DNA of 64,000 nt from Psoroptes ovis (lineage: Eukaryota > Arthropoda > Arachnida > Sarcoptiformes > Psoroptidae), in contig PQWQ01000001.1 in the NCBI GenBank assembly GCA_002943765.1, positions 5,057,501 to 5,121,500 on the forward strand, given 5' to 3'. The notes beneath the pieces were generated by a model that did not search any database, was not told the origin of the DNA, and was given only the letters and a program-made list of their open reading frames with translations. This document shows, one piece after another, positions 23,425-35,500 of this stretch; positions within the stretch are counted from its first letter, which is position 1; every line of letters starts with the position of its first letter. The position numbers and the translations under genes are program-made.

Positions 23425-26400
23425 TTTCGATTTTCTCAAAAATTTTGACGATGGATAGCCTTAGATTTTTTTAGAAAAATTCAAAAATTTTGACGATGGA
23501 TAGCCTCAGATTTTTTCGAAATTTTCAAAAATTTCCACGTACTATAGTCTTAGATTTTTTCCAAATTTTCAAAATTTTTGACGATGGATAGCCTTAGATT
23601 TTTTCCAATTTCCAAAAATTTTGACGATGGATAGCCTTAGATTTTTTCGAAATTTTCAAAATTTTTGACGATGGATAGCCTTAGATTTTTTCGAATTTTT
23701 GAATAATTTTGACGATGGATAGCCTTAGATTTTTTCGTAATTTTGAAAAATTTTGACGATGGATAGCCTTAGATTTTTTCGAATTTTTGAATAATTTTGA
23801 CGATGGATAGCCTTAGATTTTTTCCAAATTTTCAAAAATTTCCACGTACTATAGCCTTAGATTTTTTCCAATTTCGAAAAATTTTGACGATGGATAGCCT
23901 TAGATTTTTTCCAAATTTTCAAAAATTTTGACGATGGATAGCCTTAGATTTTTTCGAAAAATTCAAAAATTTTGACGATGGATAGCCTTAGATTTTTTCG
24001 AATTTTTGGAAAATTTTGACGATGGATAGCCTTAGATTTTTTCGTAATTTTGAAAAATTTTGACGATGGATAGCCTTAGATTTTTTCGAATTTTTGAATA
24101 ATTTTGACGATGGATAGCCTTAGATTTTTTCCAAATTTTCAAAAATTTCCACGTACTATAGCCTTAGATTTTTTCCAATTTCGAAAAATTTTGACGATGG
24201 ATAGCCTTAGATTTTTTCCAAATTTTCAAAATTTTTGACGATGGATAGCCTTAGATTTTTTCGAATTTTTGAAAAATTTTGACGATGGATAGCCTTAGAT
24301 TTTTTCCAAATTTTCAAAAATTTTGACGATGGATAGCCTTAGATTTTTTCGAATTTTTGAAAAATTTTCACGTACTATAGTCTTAGATTTTTTCGAATTT
24401 TTGGAAAATTTTGACGATGGATAGCCTTAGATTTTTTCGAAATTTCGAAAAATTTTGACGATGGATAGCCTTAGATTTTTTCGAAAAATTCAAAAATTTT
24501 GACGATGGATAGCCTTAGATTTTTTCGAATTTTTGAAAAATTTTCACGTACTATAGTCTTAGATTTTTTCGAATTTTTGGAAAATTTTGACGATGGATAG
24601 CCTTAGATTTTTTCGAAATTTCGAAAAATTTTGACGATGGATAGCCTTAGATTTTTTCGAAAAATTCAAAAATTTTGACGATGGATAGCCTTAGATTTTT
24701 TCGAATTTTTGGAAAATTTTGACGATGGATAGCCTTAGATTTTTTCGTAATTTTGAAAAATTTTGACGATGGATAGCCTTAGATTTTTTCGAATTTTTGA
24801 ATAATTTTGACGATGGATAGCCTTAGATTTTTTCCAAATTTTCAAAAATTTCCACGTACTATAGCCTTAGATTTTTTCCAATTTCGAAAAATTTTGACGA
24901 TGGATAGCCTTAGATTTTTTCCAAATTTTCAAAAATTTTGACGATGGATAGCCTTAGATTTTTTCGAATTTTTGGAAAATTTTGACGATGGATAGCCTTA
25001 GATTTTTTCGTAATTTTGAAAAATTTTGACGATGGATAGCCTTAGATTTTTTCGAATTTTCAAAATTTTTGACGATGGATAGCCTTAGATTTTTTCGAAT
25101 TTTTCAAAAATTTTGACGATGGATAGCCTTAGATTTTTTCGAATTTTTGAAAATTTTGACGATGGATAGCCTTAGATTTTTTCGTAATTTTGAAAATTTT
25201 GACGATGGATAGCCTTAGATTTTTTCGAATTTTTGAATAATTTTGACGATGGATAGCCTTAGATTTTTTCCAATTTTCAAAAATTTACGTATATAGCCTT
25301 AGATTTTTTCGAATTTTTGAATAATTTTGACGATGGATAGCCTTAGATTTTTTCGTAATTTTGAAAATTTTGACGATGGATAGCCTTAGATTTTTTCGAA
25401 TTTTGAAAATTTTGACGATGGATAGCCTTAGATTTTTTCCAATTTCGAAAATTTTGACGATGGATAGCCTTAGATTTTTTCGAAATTTTCAAAAATTTTG
25501 ACGATGGATAGCCTTAGATTTTTTCCAATTTCGAAAAATTTTGACGATGGATAGCCTTAGATTTTTTCCAAATTTTCAAAATATTTGACGATGGATAGCC
25601 TTAGATTTTTTCGAATTTTTCAAAAATTTCCACGTACTATAGTCTTAGATTTTTTCCAATTTCGAAAAATTTTGACGATGGATAGCCTTAGATTTTTTCG
25701 AAATTTTCAAAATTTTTGACGATGGATAGCCTTAGATTTTTTCGAATTTTGAAAAATTTTGACGATGGATAGCCTTAGATTTTTTCGTAATTTTGAAAAA
25801 TTTTGACGATGGATAGCCTTAGATTTTTTCGAATTTTTGAATAATTTTGACGATGGATAGCCTTAGATTTTTTCGTAATTTTGAAAAATTTTGACGATGG
25901 ATAGCCTTAGATTTTTTCGAATTTTTGAATAATTTTGACGATGGATAGCCTTAGATTTTTTCGAATTTTGAATAATTTTGACAATGGATAGCCTTAGATT
26001 TTTTCCAATTTCGAAAAATTTTGACGATGGATAGCCTTAGATTTTTTCGAAATTTTCAAAATTTTTGACGATGGATAGCCTTAGATTTTTTCGAATTTTT
26101 GAATAATTTTGACGATGGATAGCCTTAGATTTTTTCGAATTTTTGAATAATTTTGACGATGGATAGCCTTAGATTTTTTCGTAATTTTGAAAAATTTTGA
26201 CGATGGATAGCCTTAGATTTTTTCGAATTTTTGAATAATTTTGACGATGGATAGCCTTAGATTTTTTCGAATTTTTGAATAATTTTGACGATGGATAGCC
26301 TTAGATTTTTTCCAAATTTTCAAAATTTTTGACGATGGATAGCCTTAGATTTTTTCGAATTTTTCAAAAATTTTGACGATGGATAGCCTTAGATTTTTTC

Positions 26401-29290
26401 CAATTTCGAAAAATTTTGACGATGGATAGCCTTAGATTTTTTCGAATTTTTGAATAATTTTGACGATGGATAGCCTTAGATTTTTTCGAATTTTTGAATA
26501 ATTTTGACAATGGATAGTCTTAGATTTTTTCCAATTTCGAAAAATTTTGACGATGGATAGCCTTAGATTTTTTCGAAATTTTCAAAATTTTTGACGATGG
26601 ATAGCCCTAGATTTTTTCGAATTTTTGAATAATTTTGACAATGGATAGCCTTAGATTTTTTCGAATTTTTGAATAATTTTGACGATGGATAGCCTTAGAT
26701 TTTTTCGTAATTTTGAAAATTTTTGACGATGGATAGCCTTAGATTTTTTCGAATTTTTGAATAATTTTGACGATGGATAGCCTTAGATTTTTTCGTAATT
26801 TTGAAAATTTTTGACGATGGATAGCCTTAGATTTTTTCGAATTTTTGAATAATTTTGACAATGGATAGTCTTAGATTTTTTCCAATTTCGAAAAATTTTG
26901 ACGATGGATAGCCTTAGATTTTTTCGAAATTTTCAAAATTTTTGACGATGGATAGCCTTAGATTTTTTCGAATTTTGAATAATTTTGACGATGGATAGCC
27001 TTAGATTTTTTCGTAATTTTGAAAATTTTTGACGATGGATAGCCTTAGATTTTTTCGTAATTTTGAAAAATTTTGACGATGGATAGCCTTAGATTTTTTC
27101 CAATTTCGAAAAATTTTGACGATGGATAGCCTTAGATTTTTTCGAATTTTTGAATAATTTTGACGATGGATAGCCTTAGATTTTTTCGAAATTTTGAAAA
27201 ATTTTGACGATGGATAGCCTTAGATTTTTTCGAATTTTGAATAATTTTGACGATGGATAGCCTTAGATTTTTTCGTAATTTTGAAAAATTTTGACGATGG
27301 ATAGCCTTAGATTTTTTCGAATTTTGAATAATTTTGACGATGGATAGCCTTAGATTTTTTCGTAATTTTGAAAAATTTTGACGATGGATAGCCTTAGATT
27401 TTTTCGAATTTTTGAATAATTTTGACGATAGTTAGATTTTTTTTTTTAATTTTGACGATGGATAGCCTTAGATTTTTTCGAATTTTTGAATAATTTTGAC
27501 GATGGATAGCCTTAGATTTTTTCGAATTTTTCAAAATTTTGACGATGGATAGCCTTAGATTTTTTCCAATTTCGAAAAATTTTGACGATGGATAGCCTTA
27601 GATTTTTTCCAATTTCGAAAAATTTTGACGATGGATAGCCTTAGATTTTTTCCAAATTTTCAAAATTTTTGACGATGGATAGCCTTAGATTTTTTCGAAT
27701 TTTTCAAAAATTTCCACGTACTATAGTCTTAGATTTTTTCCAATTTCGAAAAATTTTGACGATGGATAGCCTTAGATTTTTCCAATTTCGAAAAATTTTG
27801 ACGATGGATAGCCTTAGATTTTTTCGTAATTTTGAAAAATTTTGACGATGGATAGCCTTAGATTTTTTCGAATTTTTGAATAATTTTGACGATGGATAGC
27901 CTTAGATTTTTTCGAATTTTTGAATAATTTTGACGATGGATAGCCTTAGATTTTTTCGTAATTTTGAAAAATTTTGACGATGAATAGCCTTAGATTTTTT
28001 CGAATTTTTGAATAATTTTGACGATGGATAGCCTTAGATTTTTTCGAATTTTTGAATAATTTTGACGATGGATAGCCTTAGATTTTTTCCAAATTTTCAA
28101 AATTTTTGACGATGGATAGCCTTAGATTTTTTCGAATTTTTGAATAATTTTGACGATGGATAGCCTTAGATTTTTTCCAAATTTTCAAAATTTTTGACGA
28201 TGGATAGCCTTAGATTTTTTCGAATTTTTGAATAATTTTGACGATGGATAGCCTTAGATTTTTTCCAAATTTTCAAAATTTTTGACGATGGATAGCCTTA
28301 GATTTTTTCGAATTTTTCAAAAATTTTGACGATGGATAGCCTTAGATTTTTTCCAATTTCGAAAATTTTTGACGATGGATAGCCTTAGATTTTTTCGAAA
28401 TTTTCAAAAATTTTGACGATGGATAGCCTTAGATTTTTTCGAAATTTTCAAAATTTTTGACGATGGATAGCCTTAGATTTTTTCGAATTTTTGAATAATT
28501 TTGACGATGGATAGCCTTAGATTTTTTCGAATTTTTGAATAATTTTGACGATGGATAGTCTTAGATTTTTTCGAATTTTTGAATAATTTTGACGATGGAT
28601 AGCCTTAGATTTTTTCGTAATTTTGAAAAATTTTGACGATGGATAGCCTTAGATTTTTTCGAATTTTTGAATAATTTTGACGATGGATAGCCTTAGATTT
28701 TTTCGAATTTTTGAATAATTTTGACGATGGATAGCCTTAGATTTTTTCGAATTTTTGAATAATTTTGACGATGGATAGCCTTAGATTTTTTCGAATTTTT
28801 GAATAATTTTGACGATGGATAGCCTTAGATTTTTTCGAATTTTTGAATAATTTTGACGATGGATAGTCTTAGATTTTTTCCAATTTCGAAAAATTTTGAC
28901 GATGGATAGCCTTAGATTTTTTCGAATTTTTGAATAATTTTGACGATGGATAGCCTTAGATTTTTTCGTAATTTTGAAAATTTTTGACGATGGATAGCCT
29001 TAGATTTTTTCGAATTTTTGAATAATTTTGACGATGGATAGCCTTAGATTTTTTCGTAATTTTGAAAAATTTTGACGATGGATAGCCTTAGATTTTTTCG
29101 AATTTTTGAATAATTTTGACGATGGATAGCCTTAGATTTTTTCGTAATTTTGAAAAATTTTGACGATGGATAGCCTTAGATTTTTTCGAATTTTTGAAAA
29201 ATTTTCACGTACTATAGTCTTAGATTTTTTCCAAATTTTCAAAATTTTTGACGATGGATAGCCTTAGATTTTTTCGAAATTTTCAAAAAT
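23425..29290. repeat. Tandem array, main part: 44/45-bp satellite-like units
   Basis: Roughly 130 head-to-tail units (estimated from length). The conserved half is GACGATGGATAGCCTTAGA plus a T6 tract. The variable half has a few recurring types: CGAATTTTTGAATAATTTT, CGTAATTTTGAAAAATTTT, CCAATTTCGAAAAATTTT and CCAAATTTTCAAAATTTTT. A minority of units replace GACGATGGATAGCC by CACGTACTATAGTC. T-tracts in the unit are spaced about 10 bp apart. One unit near 27431 is damaged by a T-run. The array is bounded by the exchanger 3' end and the mL52 gene. Confidence 0.97.
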
Positions 29291-29440
29291 TTTCATGGAC
29301 TATAACCTTTGATTTTTTCAAAATTTTAGGCTATAGACTAGAGACTATAGTCTTTGAAAATTTCGAAAAAATCAAAGGCTATCCATCGCCATCTCTTTTC
29401 AAAAATTCATAAAAATCTAAGGCTATAATCTTTGAAAATT
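29291..29440. repeat. Right edge of the array with inverted units
   Basis: Orientation flips here. AAAGGCTATCCATCGCCATC is the reverse complement of the array core, and AATCTAAGGCTATAATC follows, also reversed. The string CTATAGTCTTTG occurs at this edge (29349-29360) and also at the left edge (22797-22808) in the same orientation. Confidence 0.85.
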
Positions 29441-29568
29441 TTTCAATTAAAAAACATTGGTAAATTTTTCAGGCATTTTTCAAAAAAAGGCAGCATGAAA
29501 AAAAAGTTTCCAAGAAATTTGTTTGTTTATGTTTTTTTTTTCATTTTAAAAATTTTCACGTGTGAAAA

Positions 29569-29925
29569 ATGTCTTTATTCAAATCAATTTGTTTAAATCA
29601 ATCTATTTATAAGAATGATAACCGAATTTCTCCATACAAATGTCTCATCATTATCCGTAATTTAATTTCTAAACAACACAATAATAATAATGGTATAATG
29701 ATGAGCATCAATGATAATTCCAAACGTTTAACTGTACGTGAATGGCGTAAAAAAAATAATCGGCCAGCAAATCGTTTAGATTATATGCCTGAATGGAGCT
29801 ATTTGGATGGACGTGGTTATGGACCACCGTCGATGTTGCAAAAAAAACGTTACATCCGTGACCAAATACTAGCACAAACCGTTGTCGATAGAATACAAGA
29901 ATTGAATGATGCGAAAAAATTTTGA
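29569..29925 (+). CDS. MRPL52: Mitochondrial large-subunit ribosomal protein mL52
   Basis: A 118-residue single-exon protein of the mitoribosome large subunit. The C-terminal two-thirds carries the family signature: REWRKKNNRPANRLDYMPEW, then SYLDGRGYGPPSMLQKKRY and a helical RDQILAQTVVDRIQEL end. This matches the LPDWSF.DGR region and C-terminal helix of animal mL52. The N-terminal ~45 residues are basic and Ser/Asn-rich without acids at the very start, consistent with a mitochondrial targeting sequence. It starts about 130 bp after the end of the tandem array and converges on CDK10, with 167 bp between stops. Confidence 0.85.
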   Translation: MSLFKSICLNQSIYKNDNRISPYKCLIIIRNLISKQHNNNNGIMMSINDNSKRLTVREWRKKNNRPANRLDYMPEWSYLDGRGYGPPSMLQKKRYIRDQILAQTVVDRIQELNDAKKF

Positions 29926-30092
29926 AATTTTGTATTTATCAAAATTTATTTAATCATTTTTTGTTATTCGTAGATTTATATATTAAATGTGAAATATAAA
30001 TTATTAGTATTCAAGATTTTTGTGGAAATGATGGCATCACATTCGGATCGCAAGCTATCGTTTATCAAAAGGATAAAAAATGAAATAAATCA

Positions 30093-31239
30093 TTAGTTTA
30101 TAATTTCAATTGAAATCAGTTTGATTATATGCTTACGCAATGGAGATTCACGAAAGTAAGAACTTTGTAAACATTCATCAGCTGTAGCCCTTTTCCAAGG
30201 ATCATACATTAATAATAAATTCAATAAGCGTATGCCTGCCTTTGATACGCTAGAAAATATATGTGATATGTTGTTGAATGGTTGATGTTTGACGTTGAAT
30301 GTTTTAGCTATCGGTAATTGAGAGAAACCAGGCCAAATTTTATCATTTGGTGTTCCGATCAGATCGATGATGAGTTCAATTTGTTGTATTTCACTTTTGC
30401 CAGGTAATAATGGCTTTTTAAGCAACAATTCTCCGAATATACACCCAGTTGCCCACATATCAATAGCAGTCGAATGATGATTCGATTGAAATAATAATTC
30501 TGGAGCGCGATACCATAATGTTACAACACACGGTGACATTGGATCATTAGGAAAACCATATTTTCGAGCAAGACCAAAATCAGCGATTTTCAATTGCCCC
30601 TTATCATTCAATAATAAATTTGAAACTTTTAAATCACGGTGTATAATGAAATTTTTATGCAAATATTTTAAACCTTTGAATAATTGTTGCATTATACATT
30701 TGATCTGATTGAAAAATTTCGAATAGATTTTCTATGAAAATTGAATTACATTGGAATCATAGAATAATTTACCTGTGATTCAGTGAAATGAACTTGACAA
30801 TCAATCAATCTGGCTAAATCTTGTTCACAATATTCCATGACTAGAAAAACATTGTCCAATGAATTACCAACGACAACATCGACAAATTTGACAATATTTT
30901 CATGACTAAGTGTTCGTAAGATATTTATTTCACGAATACTACTGATCGGAAAACCATCTTTTAATTTTTCAATTTTAATACGTTTCAATGCACGAATTTC
31001 ATTTGTTTTAATATGTCGAGCTTTATATACAACACCATATGTTCCTTGTCCAATTTTATTCAACTTTTCATAATTGTCCACATGATTACAATTACCAAGC
31101 TATTTGGTTTATAACAAATTATTCAAATGCGAGAAAAAAATATTCAAAAATTTTGATTTACCATATGATTACTTGGCAATTTAAATGTCGACGAAAAATC
31201 ATCGAAAGAATAAAGAGTATTATCAGTGATGGTTGACAT
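30093..31239 (-). CDS. CDK10: Cyclin-dependent kinase 10
   Basis: Cyclin M-dependent Ser/Thr kinase of the CDK10/CDK11 group. Exons, 5' to 3' on the minus strand: 31239-31162, 31099-30773 and 30704-30093. Introns are 62 and 68 bp, both phase 0, and the protein has 338 residues (human ~360). The ATG at 31239 gives a 26-residue first exon. The junction then reads LGNCNHVDNYEKLNKIGQG, matching the LGRC...EFEKLNRIGEG region of vertebrate CDK10. The Gly loop is GQGTYG (43-48) with catalytic Lys 65 in ALKRI. The cyclin-binding helix reads PISSIRE, the CDK10 form of PSTAIRE (vertebrate PISSLRE). HRD is at 157-159, DFG follows in KIADFGLARKYG, and LWYRAPE is present. All catalytic residues are present. 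It lies tail-to-tail with mL52 and 146 bp downstream of NAA20 on the same strand. Confidence 0.95.
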
Positions 31240-31385
31240 TTTGTTGAGAAAATTAAATTTAAATTACCATGAGTTTTGCACAGAAAAAAAGATAAACAAA
31301 TTAAATGCGACATCTTTATTTGAATTTTTGAAATAAATAAATGATGGTTCAATTCAATACAATCTAAAAGTATACTCTCATTTCA

Positions 31386-32169
31386 TCATTCTAAATCCGA
31401 TATTCTAACAGGGAATGGTAATGGTATAATTGATTTTTTATGCTTATCCCTTGATAATGCTTTCCGCATATCTAAAGTTGACAAAAGAGATTAATAGGCT
31501 TAGTTCCATAATGTTTTCAATTTTGAAAATAACTTACCATATGCATCTTCATCTGGATCACCAGTATAATATTCGACTACTTGACGATAAACACTATAAC
31601 CTAATTTCTCATACATATCGATAGCGATTTTATTTGACATCCGAACGAAGAGATCAACAAAAAATGCTTGTTTTCTATGATTGAATTGAACTCGAGTTAA
31701 ATCGAGAAGAAATTGGGAAATTCAATCAATGCTTATACCTTTCCGATGTCAATTCTAAACAATACATTAGTTTAGCTGCTAAATTTAATCGACGATATTG
31801 TGGTGCAACGGTCAATGCTGTAACATGTCCATGCCAATTTTCACCATTGCCTTCAATTTTACCCATAACTTCGATGAATTAGAAATTCGTTAAATTCAAA
31901 TTATCAAATCACAAACAAATTGATAACATCGCTTACTATAACCCATTATTTCGCCATTTGGTGATTCAGCGACATGAAAATATTCAGGCCAATGTATCAA
32001 ATATTGAAGATAAAATGATAAGCCATATGTTTCAGTGAATGGATCTAAATTTCTATTGGAAAATATGAGAAAAAAAATCAAGACAAACGTTTCATATTCA
32101 AACTAATCCAACATACACATTATTAATACGAAATAAATCATCAAGTTTAAAGGGTCTTAGATTGGTCAT
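31386..32169 (-). CDS. NAA20: N-terminal acetyltransferase NatB catalytic subunit
   Basis: Acetylates the N-terminus of nascent proteins starting Met-Asp/Glu/Asn at the ribosome, together with NAA25. Five exons on the minus strand: 32169-32117, 32052-31937, 31868-31739, 31674-31538 and 31471-31386. Each intron is 63-70 bp and phases 2, 1, 2, 1 all close. The product has 173 residues (human 178). It reads MTNLRPFKLDDLFRINN, NLDPFTETYGLSFYLQYLIH, HVTALTVAPQYRRLNLAAKL (acetyl-CoA-binding RRxxLA region of GNAT enzymes), FFVDLFVRMSN, LGYSVYR, EDAYDMRKALSRDKHKKS and ends PLPFPVRISDLE. Identity is clear along the whole length. Most of the gene escapes simple ORF detection because no exon exceeds 140 nt. 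Confidence 0.96.
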
Positions 32170-32518
32170 AATTTATCAAAATTTCAATTTAGAAAAAATC
32201 TTCAGATTTATTTTTCAAAACAAATCAAATGTGTGTAAATAATTGACGAGATTACGGTCATCGTACAGTAGATGGCAGAGTAATTTGTACCAAAAAATTC
32301 AATTTTTGAAATTTTTCAATAAGATTTTCAATCAAAAAATTAATTTTTAAATTCATTTAAGAATTATATAAGATTTCCAAAAAAATACATTCCAAAAAAG
32401 AGAGATAAAATACAAATAAAAATAATTCGTTCATTTTCAACCATGTCTCGGGATAAATTTACCATTCGGATGAGCGATTATTGTCTATGAATGAATAAAT
32501 GAAATTAAAAAATTTAGT

Positions 32519-35500
32519 TTAGATCAAACAATTGATTGGATTAATCGAAAGACAAACCTTCATTTCAAATTTATCGGTTATCGTTATTTCAATATCAACA
32601 ATCATAAAACTTTCGATCGATTGTATTAATGATAATGATAAATTTGTCCGGTTATTATTTTCAGATGAAATACCATTTTGCTGTTGCTGATGCTGCAGCT
32701 GTTTATCGATTTTTTCCGAATCAGATTCTTTCCAATGTAATTTCAATTTACGTTTATGATCATTTACGATAAATTCAAAATGATCAATATATAATTGATC
32801 CAAATAAACGCGATTAATAATATCTAATGCTAATATTAATACATCGAATGAATGATCATAAATTTGAAATACTATAGCTTTCGATTGGAATGATCCGATT
32901 GTTTTGATGTATGATTTCAAGTGAATTTCAATACTTTTTTCAGATGCTAACATTGAATTATATTTTCTTGTATTACAATTAGCTGCAATTTTTTTCAATT
33001 CTTCTTTTGATTTCGTACATTTACTAATATTATCACCATTATCATCATCAAGCGCAACCGATAATAAACGATGAACAATAATGTCAGCATAACGACGAAT
33101 GGGTGAAGTAAAATGTGTATATTTTTGAAAATTCAATGCAAAATGTCGATATGTTGATGGGTCATCTTGATCACTGACGCATGTGTACATAGCTAACTTC
33201 ATAGCTTTGATTAAAAACATTGTCGATATTTGGCAAAAATTCGTATCGATTTGTGATAACTTGTGCAATGATTCAATGATTGATTGTGAGCAATCACATT
33301 TGAATTCAATTGGACAAATATCTTTGATTGATTTCAAAAATTGGCTTAATAAAAATTTATCGATTGTCGGATGCCAACGCAAAAATGCTCTACCTTCGTG
33401 TGCGAATTTATCGTACAGAAATTCTGCGACCCAACGATTGGCTAATAACATTAATTCTTCGATTAACCAATTTGATTGACGTAATTCATATTTAGTCAAC
33501 GCAAATGGTAAATTTTGTTCATCGAGTAAAAATGTGATTCTTGTTTTATCTAACCGAATTGAACCGGCTTCTTGTCGATTTTTCCGTAATATTTTTGCTA
33601 TTCGATGCAAATTACGTACACGATTACCAATGTCTGACAATGACCAACATTCGCTACGAATAGGTGGATATAACGATATGTCTAATTCATCTTCATTTTC
33701 ACAGTCGATCAATTTTTGAGCCAATTCATATGTAAGTTTACAACAGCTATTGATGATTGTTCGTCCAAACCATCGATCAATGATTTGTCCATTGTTATCT
33801 AAAGTGATTATGGCAGAAAATGTTAACTTATCATCACCAGGATTTAATGAACATAATTCTTGACAAAATAATTCTGGTAACATTGGTATCACTTTCGATA
33901 CAAGATATACTGATGTAGCACGATCTTGTGCAATTCTATCCAACATTGTATCTTCTTTAATAAAATATGATACATCGGCGATATGTACACCGATTTCAAA
34001 ACGATCATCAGATAGCTGTCGATAAGAGATTGCATCGTCTAGATCACGGGCTGTTTCGGGATCAATTGTAAAAATACAATCATTACGAAGATCTTTACGT
34101 TTTTCAATTTCAGTTTCAGGTATTTTCCAATCTTTATTTGGAAAAATTTTTTCATATTCTTCCAATGCTTCTCGAGGAAAATCATCATAATTAATATTGA
34201 ATGTAAATAACATTAGCTCGGTTTCAGCATTGATATCACCAATTTCGCCGACATTTTTGACAATTTCTCCATTTGGATACAAACTATCGGATTTCCATTC
34301 ATTAATTTTGGCTAAAAATAAATGATTTTTATATTTAGATGGATCTTGTACAACAAATTTAGGCAATTCTTTCTTCTTTACTATGATCGGTGGATTACGT
34401 ATATCATTTGGCATTAACCTTAAATAACCATCATCATTGATTTTTTTAAAACTTTGTTCATCATCAAGCTTCATTGTGACCGCAATCATTCTTGAATGTT
34501 TTTTCTCAAGAATACCGACAACTTTACCAGTACATTGAATCATTTGTGTCCAATATGATATGTTTTGTTTAATTTCGGAAATTTCCAATGCGAAAATTTC
34601 TAATGGTAAATTTTCAAATTCATTTTGTAACAATATTTTTGATTCTTCTGATGTTGATGGTGATGATGATGCATTATTATTACAAGCCATATTTATCAAT
34701 TTCTTATCTTTAGAATTTAATTTCAATTTCGATAGATCAATATCATCATTTTTTGATAATATCAATTGTTCAAAATCTTGTTTCCATTCTGACCAATTTA
34801 AATCGATTATTGAATAGGAAATCTATTGAACAGAATATTCTTTAATTAAATTCATCAATGATATTATCCTCAAGCATACCTTCCATTCATTTTCATCTAA
34901 AAGTTGTACAGCAACCACATCACCATTCAATGCTCGATTACGATTGATAAGATCTTTAATGTAAATGTCTAATCCCTTTTCGTTCTAGAGAAATTTCAAA
35001 AATTAAAATGGAGGAAAAACAAATATTTGAAAAGGTAAAGAGAGAGTGGAAAAAAACAAAAGAATTGGAAATGAAGATTTCAAAATTAAGCATAGATTCA
35101 TTATTGAAGATTGTTGTGAAAAATACCAGAAATTACCGGAGCTGTTATGTATGCATCGTTATAATTACGTTGATTGATCCTTAATATGCCCTGAATAAGA
35201 AGAAAAAACAAATTAATAAGTTTCATTACTTCTTAAATGATTAAAATTCAACAGCTCAATCACCTCAACAATTTCACCTTTTTCCAATCCTTTTTGCATT
35301 TCACATAATGGCAGATATTCATCATATGTATTTTTCGATTGTTTTTGTTGTTTTCTATTTGGAAAAATTTAATTTAAAAAATAAAATTAAAAGGAGATTT
35401 ATAAATCTACAAAAGGTCATATTTACCTGCCACCATTATTGGCACCACAACTCCTACTACTTTTATTCGTATTGGTCGTCATTGTTGATGTGGACATTAT

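Noticed and set aside
22780..23439. 219-residue minus-strand ORF
   Set aside because: It is the translation of the 36-bp tandem units; there is no domain, and a second frame of the same array is open too (22796-23122).
22795..29440. CRISPR-like array
   Set aside because: Eukaryotic context, contiguous 36 and 44-bp units in which the variable half is drawn from a few recurring types rather than unique spacers, and no cas genes.
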